Positions 39,572 to 51,075 of a stretch of 64,000 nucleotides of DNA are shown one piece after another. The position numbers were made by a program, and so were the translations under genes. The stretch spans positions 17,541,029-17,605,028 of the forward strand of contig OX467083.1 of the NCBI GenBank assembly GCA_950106755.1. The letters are read 5' to 3'. Position 1 is the first letter of the stretch, and the number at the start of each line of letters is the position of its first letter. Under the pieces are notes generated by a model that did not search any database, was not told the origin of the DNA, and saw only the letters and a list, made by a program, of their open reading frames with translations. This DNA is from Climacium dendroides (taxonomy: Eukaryota > Streptophyta > Bryopsida > Hypnales > Climaciaceae).

Positions 39572-40649
39572 TTCTATTGTGTTTTAGTTTAGAATATTGA
39601 CGTAGGCCATCCTTCACTTTGAATTTTATCTCTAATATAGTAGTCATCAAAGAGAATAGCCTTAATTTTTAGTGACTTATAATGAAGCCTTAGGTGCCGC
39701 TTTCGAGCTACTCATCCATGCAACTACTTGATAGCCAAAGTGTTTGGAATATAGCATAGTAGTATTTATTTAGTAAGTTGTCTCATTTGAAACAATGATA
39801 TGATGATTGACACCACTAGAATACAATTGGATGGAAGGGGATGTTGCCAAAGTGTGCATGAATCCTAAATATGCAAAGTTTAAAACAAAGTTCAACTTTT
39901 CCATCCACTTGGTCAAGGTGTTGATAATAGTAGCAATGTACATGACAAATGTCATGTAAAAATCTCATGATAAACTACAATTTTTATCTCTTTTTAATGC
40001 ACTTGCATTGCTATAAGCAACCTCAATGCTTTGAGGATGTTTGCCATGAGACAAAGCCACATAATATAATTGGCGATGGCTATATATTTTGTTGTGAAAA
40101 TAAATGTTGACTCGATCATATGATTGTCCTTAGGATTTGTTAATTTCATGGCAAAAGTAACCATTCATTGAAAATCGTCTTTGGCAAAGAGTAAATGGCA
40201 ATCAACAATTATTGCAATGATGGATGATTCTAGGAATCAATACTTGTTGTGCTAGGATGGACTTTGGACAAGACCAAAAGTGCTTTAAGAAACTCAACAA
40301 ATGCAACAGATAGTATTTTACTAGGAACGCCATACGTATCCAAAAAAACAGGAATATAGAGAATGAGGCTTTAGATTTAGAGTTAAGGTTGAGAGCTATG
40401 AACTAAACATTAGAGTGAGTTGTCGAGATTGAAGAATCTCTTAGTCTCAACTTCTATATATACTAAAGGATCTCAAGCTTCTTTGATAAGCTTGAAAGTT
40501 GCTTAAGAAGCTTCCACAAGCTTTTGCGAGCCTAAAAGATGTTTGAATTTCTTCTACTAAGAGAAAAACTTCTTGAGAAATTCTACAATCTTTCTACATT
40601 TGTGATATCACCTCCATTTTTAGCTCCAAGATCCTTCAAGGAGTTTACA
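37967..40649. other. Non-coding stretch between MITE A and the chromovirus fragment
   Basis: 38745-38895 contains alternating TATAACATAGGT/CTATAATATAGAT words related to the repeat at 61231-61672. A pure (TTA)n array is at 39534-39571. 39700-40649 is downstream of the minus-strand chromodomain and may hold its 3' end, but no LTR was identified. Confidence 0.35.
39534..39571. repeat. (TTA)n microsatellite
   Basis: About twelve perfect TTA units. Confidence 0.9.
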
Positions 40650-42030
40650 CTACCTTGTAGTAGCTCTTGGATTTCTTTGTTGTTATCAATAAAATTCTTG
40701 GATTTTCAAAGGTGCGTTACTTAAGTTTGAAGTTGATTCTCATGTATGTTTACTAATTAGATATTCATGCCAATGAACAAGATATTGCACTTGACCTCAT
40801 CAAATCCTAGTATCAAAAATGTTCTTGACTTTGTATTTTTGGCACTCATTTATCTCTACACAAGGTGATGGAGGTTGGATTTTTTTAGAAAAATCAGATT
40901 TTTTATAGATCTCTAAAAGCAAAGTATAAAAATAGAATGTATCTTCCAATTGATATGCAATAACATTGATTTGCTTTTTAATGTAAAATGATCCAATCGT
41001 GCGATAGTCAAGTTTATCACATGGTCAAGAAGTCTTAATATCACGTCATAGTAGCCACACTTTATTGTCGGCTTGAAACTTTGGTTGCTCCTTTCTTTTC
41101 ACATTTGCAAATTCTTTGTAGCAAGCTTAATCTTCTCTAAAATGTTCTTTCATTGTTATATGCAACTACTTTAATGTGTAGCAAAATTCTTTGCTACATG
41201 ACTCTCTCCTCTCTAAACCAGTAGCATGTCTAGTTTTGGATGATATCCATAGTTACTGTAAAATGAAGTCTTTTGAGTTGACATGTGTACACTATTGTTG
41301 TATGCAAACTCTACTAGTGGTATCAAAAATCAATGATCTTATTGAAAGTTTATAGTACACCACAAATATTGCTCCAAAATTTGATTTACTTGCTTGTCTT
41401 GTCTATCTATTTGAGGATGAAATAATGATAAAAACTTGATCTTTACTTGCAAAATTTCAAATAAAAGTTGCCAAAATTTAAAAATGAATTGAGGGTTTCG
41501 GTCAAACACATTATTTTCAAGTAACTCATAATATCAAAAGATATTATCAATGAAGAGTTTGTTTGTTTCTTCTCCTCTAATTGTTTTCTTATATGGGGAT
41601 CAAATGTTTCATCTTTGAGAATCAGTCCACTACCACATAAATAGTATCAAACTTAGATAAAAATAGTAGATTGGTAATGAAATTCATAGAAATAGATGAC
41701 CATAGTTGCTTAGAAATTAGTAGTGGTTGTAGCAATCTATATGGACAATATCAAGGATACTTTGAATGAAAACATATATTGCAAAAAAGCACAATTCTTT
41801 GACAGTTTTTTGCATTTGAGACTACCTCAATTTACAAAAAATGAGATCCAAAGTCTCATTGAATCCAAAATATCCAATAGCTAGAAGGTTGTGGTAAGCT
41901 TATAAGATTCAAAGGTGCAATAACCTATCAAGAATATGCAAGCATTCTTTAAAGTATAGAAGTTTATCTTCAATCTTGAATTTACTAGAATCTTTGGTGT
42001 TATTAGTAAGGTGTTGTTTGTTATCAAGCA
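40650..42030 (-). pseudogene. Chromovirus (Ty3/gypsy) integrase with C-terminal chromodomain, relic
   Basis: From high to low: a degraded HHCC zinc region (GYFGFNETLDLI, QMQKTVKEL), then core integrase with SILDIVHID, NPQFIFKFWQ, HPQIDRQDKQVNQILEQYL and [14 protein letters not shown]. The GPY-like region follows (DNKVWLL, IKTS, PCDKLDYRTIGSFYIKKQIN). Last is a chromodomain at about 40690-40830: VQYLVHWHEYLISKHT, a stop where Trp is expected, then ESTSNLSNA. Chromodomains in this position bind methylated H3 and steer integration in chromoviruses. Many stops and some frameshifts are present. It is in the same orientation as the RT/RNase H relic at 50430-54390 and complementary to it. Confidence 0.85.
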
Positions 42031-42312
42031 CAAGAGAGTTTCTAAGGTAGACTAGCCCAATTCTATATGCTACCTAATTTTGTAAACTACTTTTGGTCCC
42101 AATTCTGTCCAAAAAATCATCCATATCCATTCATGTTTTGAAAAAATCTACATAGATTAAATAGGATAGTGAAAAAACAATTTTACACTTGCAAATTCGT
42201 GGTAATAGAAACTCAAGCGATGATTATTGATATACAAGATTTGGGGCTAATGATGGTTTACTGACATGCAATTAGTGTTTTACAATGGAAAATCAATTGG
42301 ATTTGACGAATG

Positions 42313-42401
42313 CACTAGTAGAAAACGCAGAAATTTATGTTGTTTTGGTGACCAAAACAACGTCACCAAAACAACATAAATTTCTGCGTTTTCTACTAGT
42401 G
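42313..42401. mobile_element. CACTA-type hairpin MITE B, 89 bp
   Basis: Starts CACTAGTAGAAAACGCAGAA and ends with its inverse; almost a perfect hairpin with core GTTTTGGTGACCAAAACAAC. ATG is present on both flanks (42310-42312 and 42402-42404). Confidence 0.92.
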
Positions 42402-42404
42402 ATG

Positions 42405-43559
42405 ACACTAGCGGTTGATTGAACAAATGTGAGTGGTAATAGAATGGCTACAATGCAAATTGAAGCAATTGTAGAGGTTTAGAGCAAAGAAAAAACTTCA
42501 AACAATACTTGGTTTTATTTTTAGTTCGAGTGACAGTGGTGCAAGCAATCAATCTCATGGCTAAAAAGGGGAAAAAACTCACATTTGATGAAACATTGCA
42601 ATATTCACAATTACAAGGTTCTTCTAGCAAAGACAACAATGGAGATGGAGAAGATTGTGGACTAGCCTACAACTCTAGTGACAAAATGTATGCAAGGCAA
42701 TCTCCATCTTCTTACAATTAAGCATTTGATTTGAGTTTTGAGTGGGATTAATTTGATCCAAATAGACAAAGTGAGGAAGATAGTTTGCATGATGATGAGA
42801 AAAGTTTGCATGAGAATGAAGAATCCTTGGGTGACAAAGAAGAATCCTTGTATAGAACAAGGATGACATGAATTTTAGGTGGGAAGCGTCCTTGTTAGTT
42901 TCCAATTGCTAGTCATAGAGCATGGAGTGGAAGAGGCAAAAATGGCATTGAATATGGCTCACACTATTTAAAAATAAGGTCAAGACAAACGTGACCAAAA
43001 CAAAACTCCATCAATTTACTCCAATGATGATGCAAGACCAAGGAAAACACTTGCAGCAAAAGAGTAACAAAACAACCAAGCACCACATGGAAAAGGTAAG
43101 ATTTCAATGAGGATTTCAAATAAATTTACAATTCTATTCTTTTTTTGTTTCATAAAGCAAGTATAACACTTGATTTTAGTGATCTGAATTAAAAAATAAC
43201 TACAACATATTCAAGCCTAGAATCATCTAATTTCAATGATTAATATTGAAGAACAACTTAAACACACTCAAGCCTAGTATCATCTCATTTATAATGTTTA
43301 ATATTGAAAACAAACTAAAATGCACCTAAGCATACTATCATTAATTTTAGTGTTCAATATTAAAAAACATTGAAATGTCTAAACATCAATTGTCTCAATT
43401 TTAGATGAAAATAATTTTATTTTGCAATTCAAAAAATATTATAAACAAAGGACCTATTAATAAAGAAATTAGGGACTTCACTTGTAGGTGGCCAATGTTG
43501 GGATAGCGACAAGAGCAATATGCATGGGTACACTAGGAGAGATACAGATAGGAACTAGG
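42405..43559. other. Region upstream of the second transposase relic
   Basis: The plus strand has acidic low-complexity open frames (for example 42509-42721). They may belong to the decayed element that follows, but I recognise no domain here. Confidence 0.3.
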
Positions 43560-44960
43560 ACATGGTTGCCCGACTCCAACAATGTCAAATTTATAGAGGA
43601 GAACTACTACCTAGGGAAAAATCCCACATTTTCTCATCCACATCAAAATTAATACTGGACTTTGGAGGTAATAACTTTTGGGGGGAGAAATCTCTACTAC
43701 CATCTTCTAGATTTCCATTATCAAGTGATGATTCATCATTACAAGACAACCAAAAAGACTTGCATAAGAAGAATGCAAGTGAAGAAGATGTAGAAAGAAG
43801 TCCTTACTTATTAAGGAAGCGCCTTTCCAAAAAAAGCACTATTTTGGGAAGTTTATGGAATCTACTACAAGATGTTAGCAATACAATGAAAGGAAGGACA
43901 AAGGAAGGAAAAAAACAAAAATGGACAATGGTTAACAAAGGCATTACATGAAGCAATTCAAGATTTGGATGATACGTACACAATGGCAACAATCAACAAC
44001 TTTTTCAGCATTCCTCAATCATTATTGAGGGATCATTTCAATGGAAAAAACCTTTCAAGAAAGAAGGAAAAAACAAGGGTGCTTATCAAGAAAGAAAGAT
44101 CAGATTTGTCAATACATTGAAGACATGACAAAAAGGGGACATTTCCTTACACCATTACAATTAAAAGCACATGCTGCTATTATTATGCAAGGAAAATTAC
44201 TCCATTTAAAGATGGAATTCTTGGAGAATCATGGATGAACTCGTTTAAGAAGAAACACCCTCAATATACATTGAAGGCATCTCAAAGATTGGAAATAGCA
44301 AGAGATCAAGGGTTATGTTTTGAAAACTATAAAAGTTTTTATGACAATTTGGCATCACTATATGAAGAACATGACTATAAATATGGAATGTAGATGAAAG
44401 TGGAGCACAAGTAGGAAGAGATGGTATGAAAGTTATTGCCAAAAGGGGAACAAGAAGCATTCATTCTCATTCCAAACAAAAGAGAGTCAATAACAATACT
44501 TACTTGTATCAAAGCAACTAGGGAAACAATCCCTAACTTCTGCATTTCAAGGGAATACATAACATAAAAGGCTTTGTTGCACTATGTGAGAAAGATGCCA
44601 CAATGGCTATGCAACCAAATTCTTGGATAACATTTTATCTCTTCTCTAGATGGATTGACCATTTTATACTCAACATTTAAAAAACTAAAGGTATGTCTCC
44701 AACAAACCAAAATTTAATAATTCTTGATGGTCACAATTTTCACATTACATTGGAGGTATGCAAAAAAGAAAAAGAGGTCGGATTGGACTTGTTGTCATTA
44801 TCTTCTCATACTTCTCTTTTCCGAAGTACACCAAAAATTCAAGCTCATTAAACTTCAAAAAAGAAATACACCCAACCATCTCTTCTCCTCCAAAAGAATC
44901 TCAACAACATCAATTTAGCATGATTAAAGAACTAAAATCATGTTATTAAAAAAGTTTGAA
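43560..44960 (+). pseudogene. Second pogo/jerky-type DDE transposase relic
   Basis: Read across three frames: KQKWTMV and TMATINNFFSIPQSLLRDHF (HTH-like region, about 43910-44045); ESWMNSFKKKHPQYTLKASQ (about 44222); then WNVDESGAQVGRDGMKVIAK with the first Asp (about 44385). NLIILDGHNFHITLEVCKKA follows with the second Asp (about 44710-44770), then VGLDLLSLSSHTS. Known: WNxDExG and LDGHxSHxT...LPxHTSHxLQPLD are hallmarks of DDE_1 transposases. The third Asp region is not recognisable. Frameshifts and stops show it is dead. It differs in sequence from the element at 33944-36468. No terminal repeats were found. Confidence 0.75.
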
Positions 44961-45174
44961 TACCTTGTTTGTATAGAATAGCTCCCATTATACTAAAGTT
45001 GAGATTAATTGAAAGTAGAATGATGGTAATAACAAAGTATGTGCCAACCCAGACATTGATTGGCTAGACATGACATGTATGGTGCTATGATATTGAACCT
45101 AACTACTAAAGATATTACATGTTGCTTTTTCATAGCCTTCAGCAATGTATAAAAGTTGTACATTAGGAGGTGGG

Positions 45175-45365
45175 AGATTTTAGAGCGTTGTGCCATTTCA
45201 ACTTCAAAATTTTATAACTAAATCTACAAAGCTACAAAAAAACATGAAACAACTTGGGTTAGATGCCAAATCCACTTATCTTTCAAGGAAAATTTATTGA
45301 AAATTATTTCAAGAAGCTTCACCTCCCCAAAATTTAGTTTCAGATCTAAATTCTAAAGTGGGCAA
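45175..45365 (-). repeat. Dispersed repeat R3, copy 4 (reverse)
   Basis: The reverse complement reads TTTTGGGGAGGTGAAGCTTC, a TTGAAATAATTTTCAATAA block, CCTTGAAAGATAAGTGGATT and AACCCAAGTTGTTTCATG, colinear with 31900-32070. Confidence 0.7.
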
Positions 45366-46167
45366 TTTGTGCACTTGTTACCTTAGATAATACATACTTT
45401 AAATCATGATGTTTTTTTCTCACTTCAATTCCATCTCAAGTAACTTTACTTTGTTTGTGAACATAATGTAGTGTGATTCATACTATAATGTAGTCAACAC
45501 TAACAATGAGTCAAATTAAAATATTTTTAAGAAAAACATTCATGATTGTTGACGAGAAATAGTACTTCATGATTTCTACTCTCCAATGCTTCAATGGTAC
45601 CAACCCAATTTACAATGTACATATAAAAGCTTCACAAGCAAACTAAATCGCCACGTTGAAATCATGCAAAAATACTCACTTGTTAGTTTTGGAGACAAAT
45701 AAATCCCACAATGCACCAACAGGTCTCTCTTACAAACCTAGAGATCTATTATTGTAGCCTATACAACTAGCACAACCATGACATGCATAACAACTTTATT
45801 GAATTCTAAATTATTGATGGTGTAAGCTAATCATCACTAAGTAGAGTATGTGTAGAATTTTAATACCATATCATTTGTGTAGTTACCAATATGGTCTAGC
45901 CCTAATGGACTTTGGGTGTTTTAAATAATGTAAGACTTCAAAAGGATAAAATACAAGCATAATCCTACACAAGAAACAAATAAGGTGGAGGCATCAATTT
46001 TATATTTATTATTTGAAGACATTATAGTATTTTGACCACCTCAATTTACAACCAAAATCCATAAGAACTCACGTGTACTTCAACACCACCAACTGCCAAC
46101 ATAGCTTCTTGATTTCAATCATCAAAAGAAAAATTTTAGAGTCATAAGTGATTCTTGTCTATAATCT

Positions 46168-46716
46168 CGGGGTGCAATCCCCCTTATTTTGATGTTAAGC
46201 TGCGAACGGACCCCCTATATATTTTTTGAATTTTTAAATAAAATTAAATGAAAAAATATGAATAGATTTTTTTACTTTGAAAGTTTATGTTTTGAATTAT
46301 TGATATTTTATTTTTTAATAATTATTAGTTACAAACTTTTGACGTAGAAAGATACATTGTAGAACTAAAAAATAACTTTTATACCCCTACATTATATAAG
46401 AAAAAATTGTCTAAAACATGAACAAAAAATTCCTAAAAGTAACTCTCTATTGAAAGCTCATTTTGAGTTGAATTTTGATGCAATGGTCATCTAAATGTGT
46501 TCTCTAAAAATATTTGAGTTAAAAAAACATGCCATTTTAGTGAATTTTTAACCTCTTCTAGAAATCATTCCATATTTTATTTGAGTTTGAAATTTTGGGA
46601 GTAGAATCCTATAGTCATTAGTAAATAATGTTCAAAATTTGAAGTTAAAATTATAGTTTATTAGAAACCACTTGTTCACACGTGGTTTGTTGTAGTAGAA
46701 CTAAGTGCACCCCCTG
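46168..46716 (+). mobile_element. GGGGTG-ended non-autonomous element, copy 2
   Basis: Left end CTCGGGGTGCAATCCCCC; right end GTGCACCCCCTGG, whose reverse complement starts CCAGGGGGTGCAC. The interior is colinear with 25514-26050. CACACGTGG lies near the right end. No coding content. Confidence 0.6.
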
Positions 46717-48009
46717 GGTCTACAATGTCTTGAAGCAAACTAGATGTAAAAGAAGAAAAATCAGTAGTCTCAACTTCAAAGATCAATATGAATATTCTTG
46801 CGCTTCAAAATTAAAAGTCAAGATGATAGATTCTACATACTTGATACCTTCATGACTTGAACAAGTGAAATGTGCAACAACTTCAAGTGCCTCTAGTTCC
46901 CGCCCTACAACAACATTATTGCCATTGTTGTCCTTATGTGCAGCAAGATTAGTTATAGTACATGTTGTTTGCAAGGCTCACAAAGAGACATTCTAAATTG
47001 GTGATAGAAATATTTTACTCAAACTTTTCCATGCTACGAGGTAGATTTGTCTGGACATTATCTAGCCAAAATACATTTTAAATATCTACAATGTACTCCT
47101 ATATAACAATAATAATAGAACTGAATGTTATGGATATATATTAGACCCTCACGATGGGATGAAGACACAAAAGTAATGATACAACCCTAAACCAAACACA
47201 ATGTCGTTACATCATACAAGTCTATTGAAACACAAACCCAAACAATTTGTAGAGGTATTCAACACTCTATATCCCCTCATGAAAATTAAATTAGGCTACC
47301 ATAAACACATGTGAGATTTAAAATTTGACATCTTTAGATCACACAAGAGTATAATCATTTGACAAACTTTTTCGATTAGAAACAAAACAGAGACCTATAC
47401 CTCCAAAATACAAAACCCTAAGAAAAACACCACCATTCCAAACAACCAAATGGGAGCTTACAAATTGATTGCAACAATTGCAAAAGAATTAGAACAATCT
47501 TTCTTCATCAAGGCTCCTACACCTCCAAAAAATTGGAAAAACAAAAGAATCGACAAAACTTGGCAGCCTTCAAGGGAATATAGTCTCTAAAATTGTTGAT
47601 TTAGCTAAACGTGGGCCTCATCAAGAATCAAGTAATGTCCTTATTAATAGCTTGAAAATGACTGTAAGACAAAAACTGCCCAAAGCCACCTCAAACACAA
47701 ATCAAGAAATTGTATCATGCAAAAAAGAAAATTTGAAAATCAAACATTTCTTCTATTACAAAGTTGACGCTCAAAGAGTCTAGGCTTAGATGCCTCTTGC
47801 AACTAAAGCTAAATCTTGCTTTAATTAACACTTTCTTGAGCAACCTTTTATTCTAGGGTTTGTAAAAGAAAAGGCCATGAATAATAGATAAATTAATGGG
47901 AATCAACTCACAAATCCAAGGACAATTAGTACCTTCTCAAAATGTGCCTTTGATTAAAAGGTGAATTGTTGGTGTGGCATTTGAACAAGTGACCATAGAA
48001 ATGGAAATT

Positions 48010-49610
48010 ATGAAAAACTAGTATTTGACAACATTCTAATCTTCAAAATGGAGCTTGAAAAAGTAGCAAGCGTAGTAACGGGATCTCCAAATGTACATCT
48101 TCCACAATAACTACTTTCCTAATAGTATTGCTTCCAAACTCTTTAGACAACTGTAGTATATGACCTACTAGATGTCTGGTTTGTCAATGCCCATGCCAAA
48201 GGCTATAGTTGCAACTATAATCTACAATTCATTAATTGAAAGTGCCCTACATCATTACAACACATTCCACATCAAATTACAACACCACTAATCAAACAAG
48301 TCATTTCATGATCAGAATGATCTTTCCTTTGTAATAGTGAATAGATAAAAAAAAATCAGCATGAAGATAAATAGATGTAGCTTAAAACTTGATGGTTTAC
48401 AGTAGAGGAAAAAAAAGACTTGTCTATTGTGTACTTACGACAACCATAGAAGGGAGCACAATTTAGGCCTTCATCACCATAGTCAATAGTCTCAAAAGAA
48501 CCAATCACTCAATGCACTGAATGATTGCTCACACTTTTTAATATTAATCTCCAAGGAGCATCTATAGAATAAACTTGGTTAGATATTGCACTGTGACACT
48601 ACAAAACCTATAATATAGATACATGATTCTATTATAGATTAAATTACTAAATTGATGATGAAGATGTACTTGTAACTTTAGTACACATTTTATTGCTCAT
48701 TTTAGCATGATATGGTCTTGCATCTACTCCTGCTTTTTGAAGAGCCTCCACAACTTGAGGAGTAGATTTGTTATCAATTTGCTAAACTTTGAACCCAAAA
48801 TAAAACATTAACTACTAAAAATATATGTCTTGTACTATAAACTAGGAAGAAAGATTTATATCATTACTTCATTCACATTGTTCACAGTTATACATTATGT
48901 GATTGTCGATCCACTCTTTCCCACGTCTTTCAAAATCTTTCTTGCAAGTTCTTCCCTAAAAGTGGCAATGTGGTTGAGTCCTTTGACTTTGTAAAAGATA
49001 TTTGGTTGGTCAAATGACAATATTGTAGTAAAAGCATTCTGCAATTTCAGGGATTGTATTATATCTACTCAAACCTTGTCTCATAACCATTCAATGTGAG
49101 CTACAAATATATGGAACTGATAATAGTGGGCATTAACTGGTCAATCTAGTAGAATGATATGCCAAGTTTTATGGAACCAAACCCTAAGACCTATCAACAA
49201 ACAACATTTTTTTAGAGTCTCTTTGTGACTTAGGTGAGAACCAATTCAAACAAAATGTAGACCACTGAATCTACAGAAAATCTTTGCAATAATTCTATGT
49301 GCACAAGATGAGAACAAGATTTCAGCATTTATTTATATGTGGCAGTTGTAATAAGGGTAGTAGAAGATACCCTTGGCAGGAAAGGTCTTTGATCATCAAG
49401 ATTCTAATACCCATGCCTTTGGAACATTCGCCCATGTTCTTTAGTATAAGTTTATATGAATGTAGCATAAGCATGTGGTCAAAAAACTTAAAAGAAATAC
49501 AATAGTTGAAATTATGACCCCATTTAGAGACATAATGGACTTCATCTATGGCTAGTAGAGACCTCCCTTTCTTCAAAATTGTTGTCCAGAAACTGCACAA
49601 CACAAAACAA
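48010..49610 (-). pseudogene. RecQ-type DNA helicase pseudogene with introns
   Basis: Helicase motifs appear in the right order on the minus strand. SLLAIDEVHYVSKWGHNF (motif II, DEVH) is at about 49500-49560. SFDQPNIFYKVKGLNHI and GKSGSTIT-stop-CITVNN are at about 48890-49025. TPQVVEALQKAGVDARPYHA is at about 48705-48770, past an apparent intron. IIVATIAFGMGIDKPDI (motif V) is at 48160-48215, then K.LEA and an ESSYCGRC-like remnant of motif VI. Known: RecQ helicases are 3'-5' ATP-dependent repair helicases. Stop codons replace Tyr, Gln and Arg at conserved sites. The Walker A motif (GxGKS) was not found. The retained intron-like gap suggests a genomic duplicate rather than a processed copy. 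Confidence 0.75.
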
Positions 49611-51075
49611 AAGCTCCTTCAAGATCTTGAATTTGTGCTTGAAAGAGTAGCATGCATGATAGTGGGTTCTGGCAGTGCACATTGATGCAAAAGAGGTCGC
49701 ACCAAATTCAATCAAAATTAAAAAAAACATGGAGCGGAGTGGAGGCCATACAAGCGCTAATGTTTGGCGCATCACAGTGGAAAGATGGCCAAGGCCATAG
49801 GATAGGGATTTTTGTTCATTGAGCCATGTCAGTGTCACAAATGTGTTGTCAATATTATCAATGACAACTATATATTTTGATAGATTTAGAGGTGGTGCAT
49901 ATTAGAGATAGGTTCATTTCTCTCTCTTTAGCTTGGGAATAGCATATGGCATTATAAACTTCCATAAATGCCAATGAAGTGTACCATGATTGGTTTATAG
50001 TGAACATTTAAGTATCATTGGATACATGAAATGACGGTTCTAGGTTGTTTTTATTACCTTTAGGACTCCACCCTATAAGTAGTTTTCTAATTTTAGACTA
50101 GACTACTTCAAAAAATTATAGTAATTACAATTTTAATTGAAAAAATATAATTCCACTTGGATTTGATTTGTGAAACAAGCACACATTTTTGAAAAATATG
50201 TTTCCCTTTTAGAATTGGCCTCAAGATATTTAGATTGGAAATTAGGGTGGTAATAGGCTTGTCTACGTTAGCTAAAGTTGTTTGGATTTTGTTTAAAGAA
50301 CTAGAATTAGAAACATGAGTTTCTCATTAAGATATTGGGTTATGTGCTTCATTCTCAAGAAAATAACAGCATTCTCAACCTTTTTTTATTTTTTTGAGAA
50401 TAAGGTTGAATTGTCCAAATAAAGCATCAACAACCTTTGTAGTTTTTTGAGTCAATGTATGATGTCAAAGTTAAATCTAGATAGAAACATATTCCAACAA
50501 GCTTGGTGACAATTCAAGACATAAAGTAGACATGAAATATTCAAGGTTCTTGTGGTTAACATATACTATTACCTAGTGGGTAGCACCTTCCAATAGGTGA
50601 CACTATTCTCGAAAGGAATCCACAATTGCAAGCAACTCTTTATCATGAATTTTGTAATTGATTTCTGTAGCACTAAATTTTCTCAAAATGAAAGCAATAG
50701 GATGGCATTCTTTGCCTTCTCTTGGCTTTGATAGTTTTATTCCTCAAGCAAAGTCTAAGGCAATTGTCTCCATGAAAAAAGGTTTCAAAAAGTTGGAGAG
50801 GATCAGTATTGGAATTGTAGTAAAGGCTTTTTTAATGTTTGGAAGTTTTTTTCGATTTCTTAGTATTCAAAAAAAGTCAAGAAAACATTGAATATTATAT
50901 ATTATCGTTGTTGTTGCCCAATCTATAACATCTTGGATATTCTTTACGTCCATTGATGTACTATTGCTTGAGATGATGTAATAAACAAATTCCACTTGAG
51001 ATGTGTGAAAAACTCACTTTTCTAGTTTTGCATACAGATCATCGTTTTGAAGCTTTTTGAGGACTACTCTTATAT

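Larger units (their letters stand above)
44961..48009. other. Non-coding stretch with repeat copies
   Basis: Holds repeat R3 (reverse) at 45175-45365 and the GGGGTG-ended element at 46168-46716. No gene was recognised in 46717-48009; it may include the decayed 3' part of the RecQ pseudogene. Confidence 0.35.

Noticed and set aside
48598..48625. CACTACAAAACC as another CACTA end
   Set aside because: It lies in the RecQ region with no inverted partner and no subterminal repeats.
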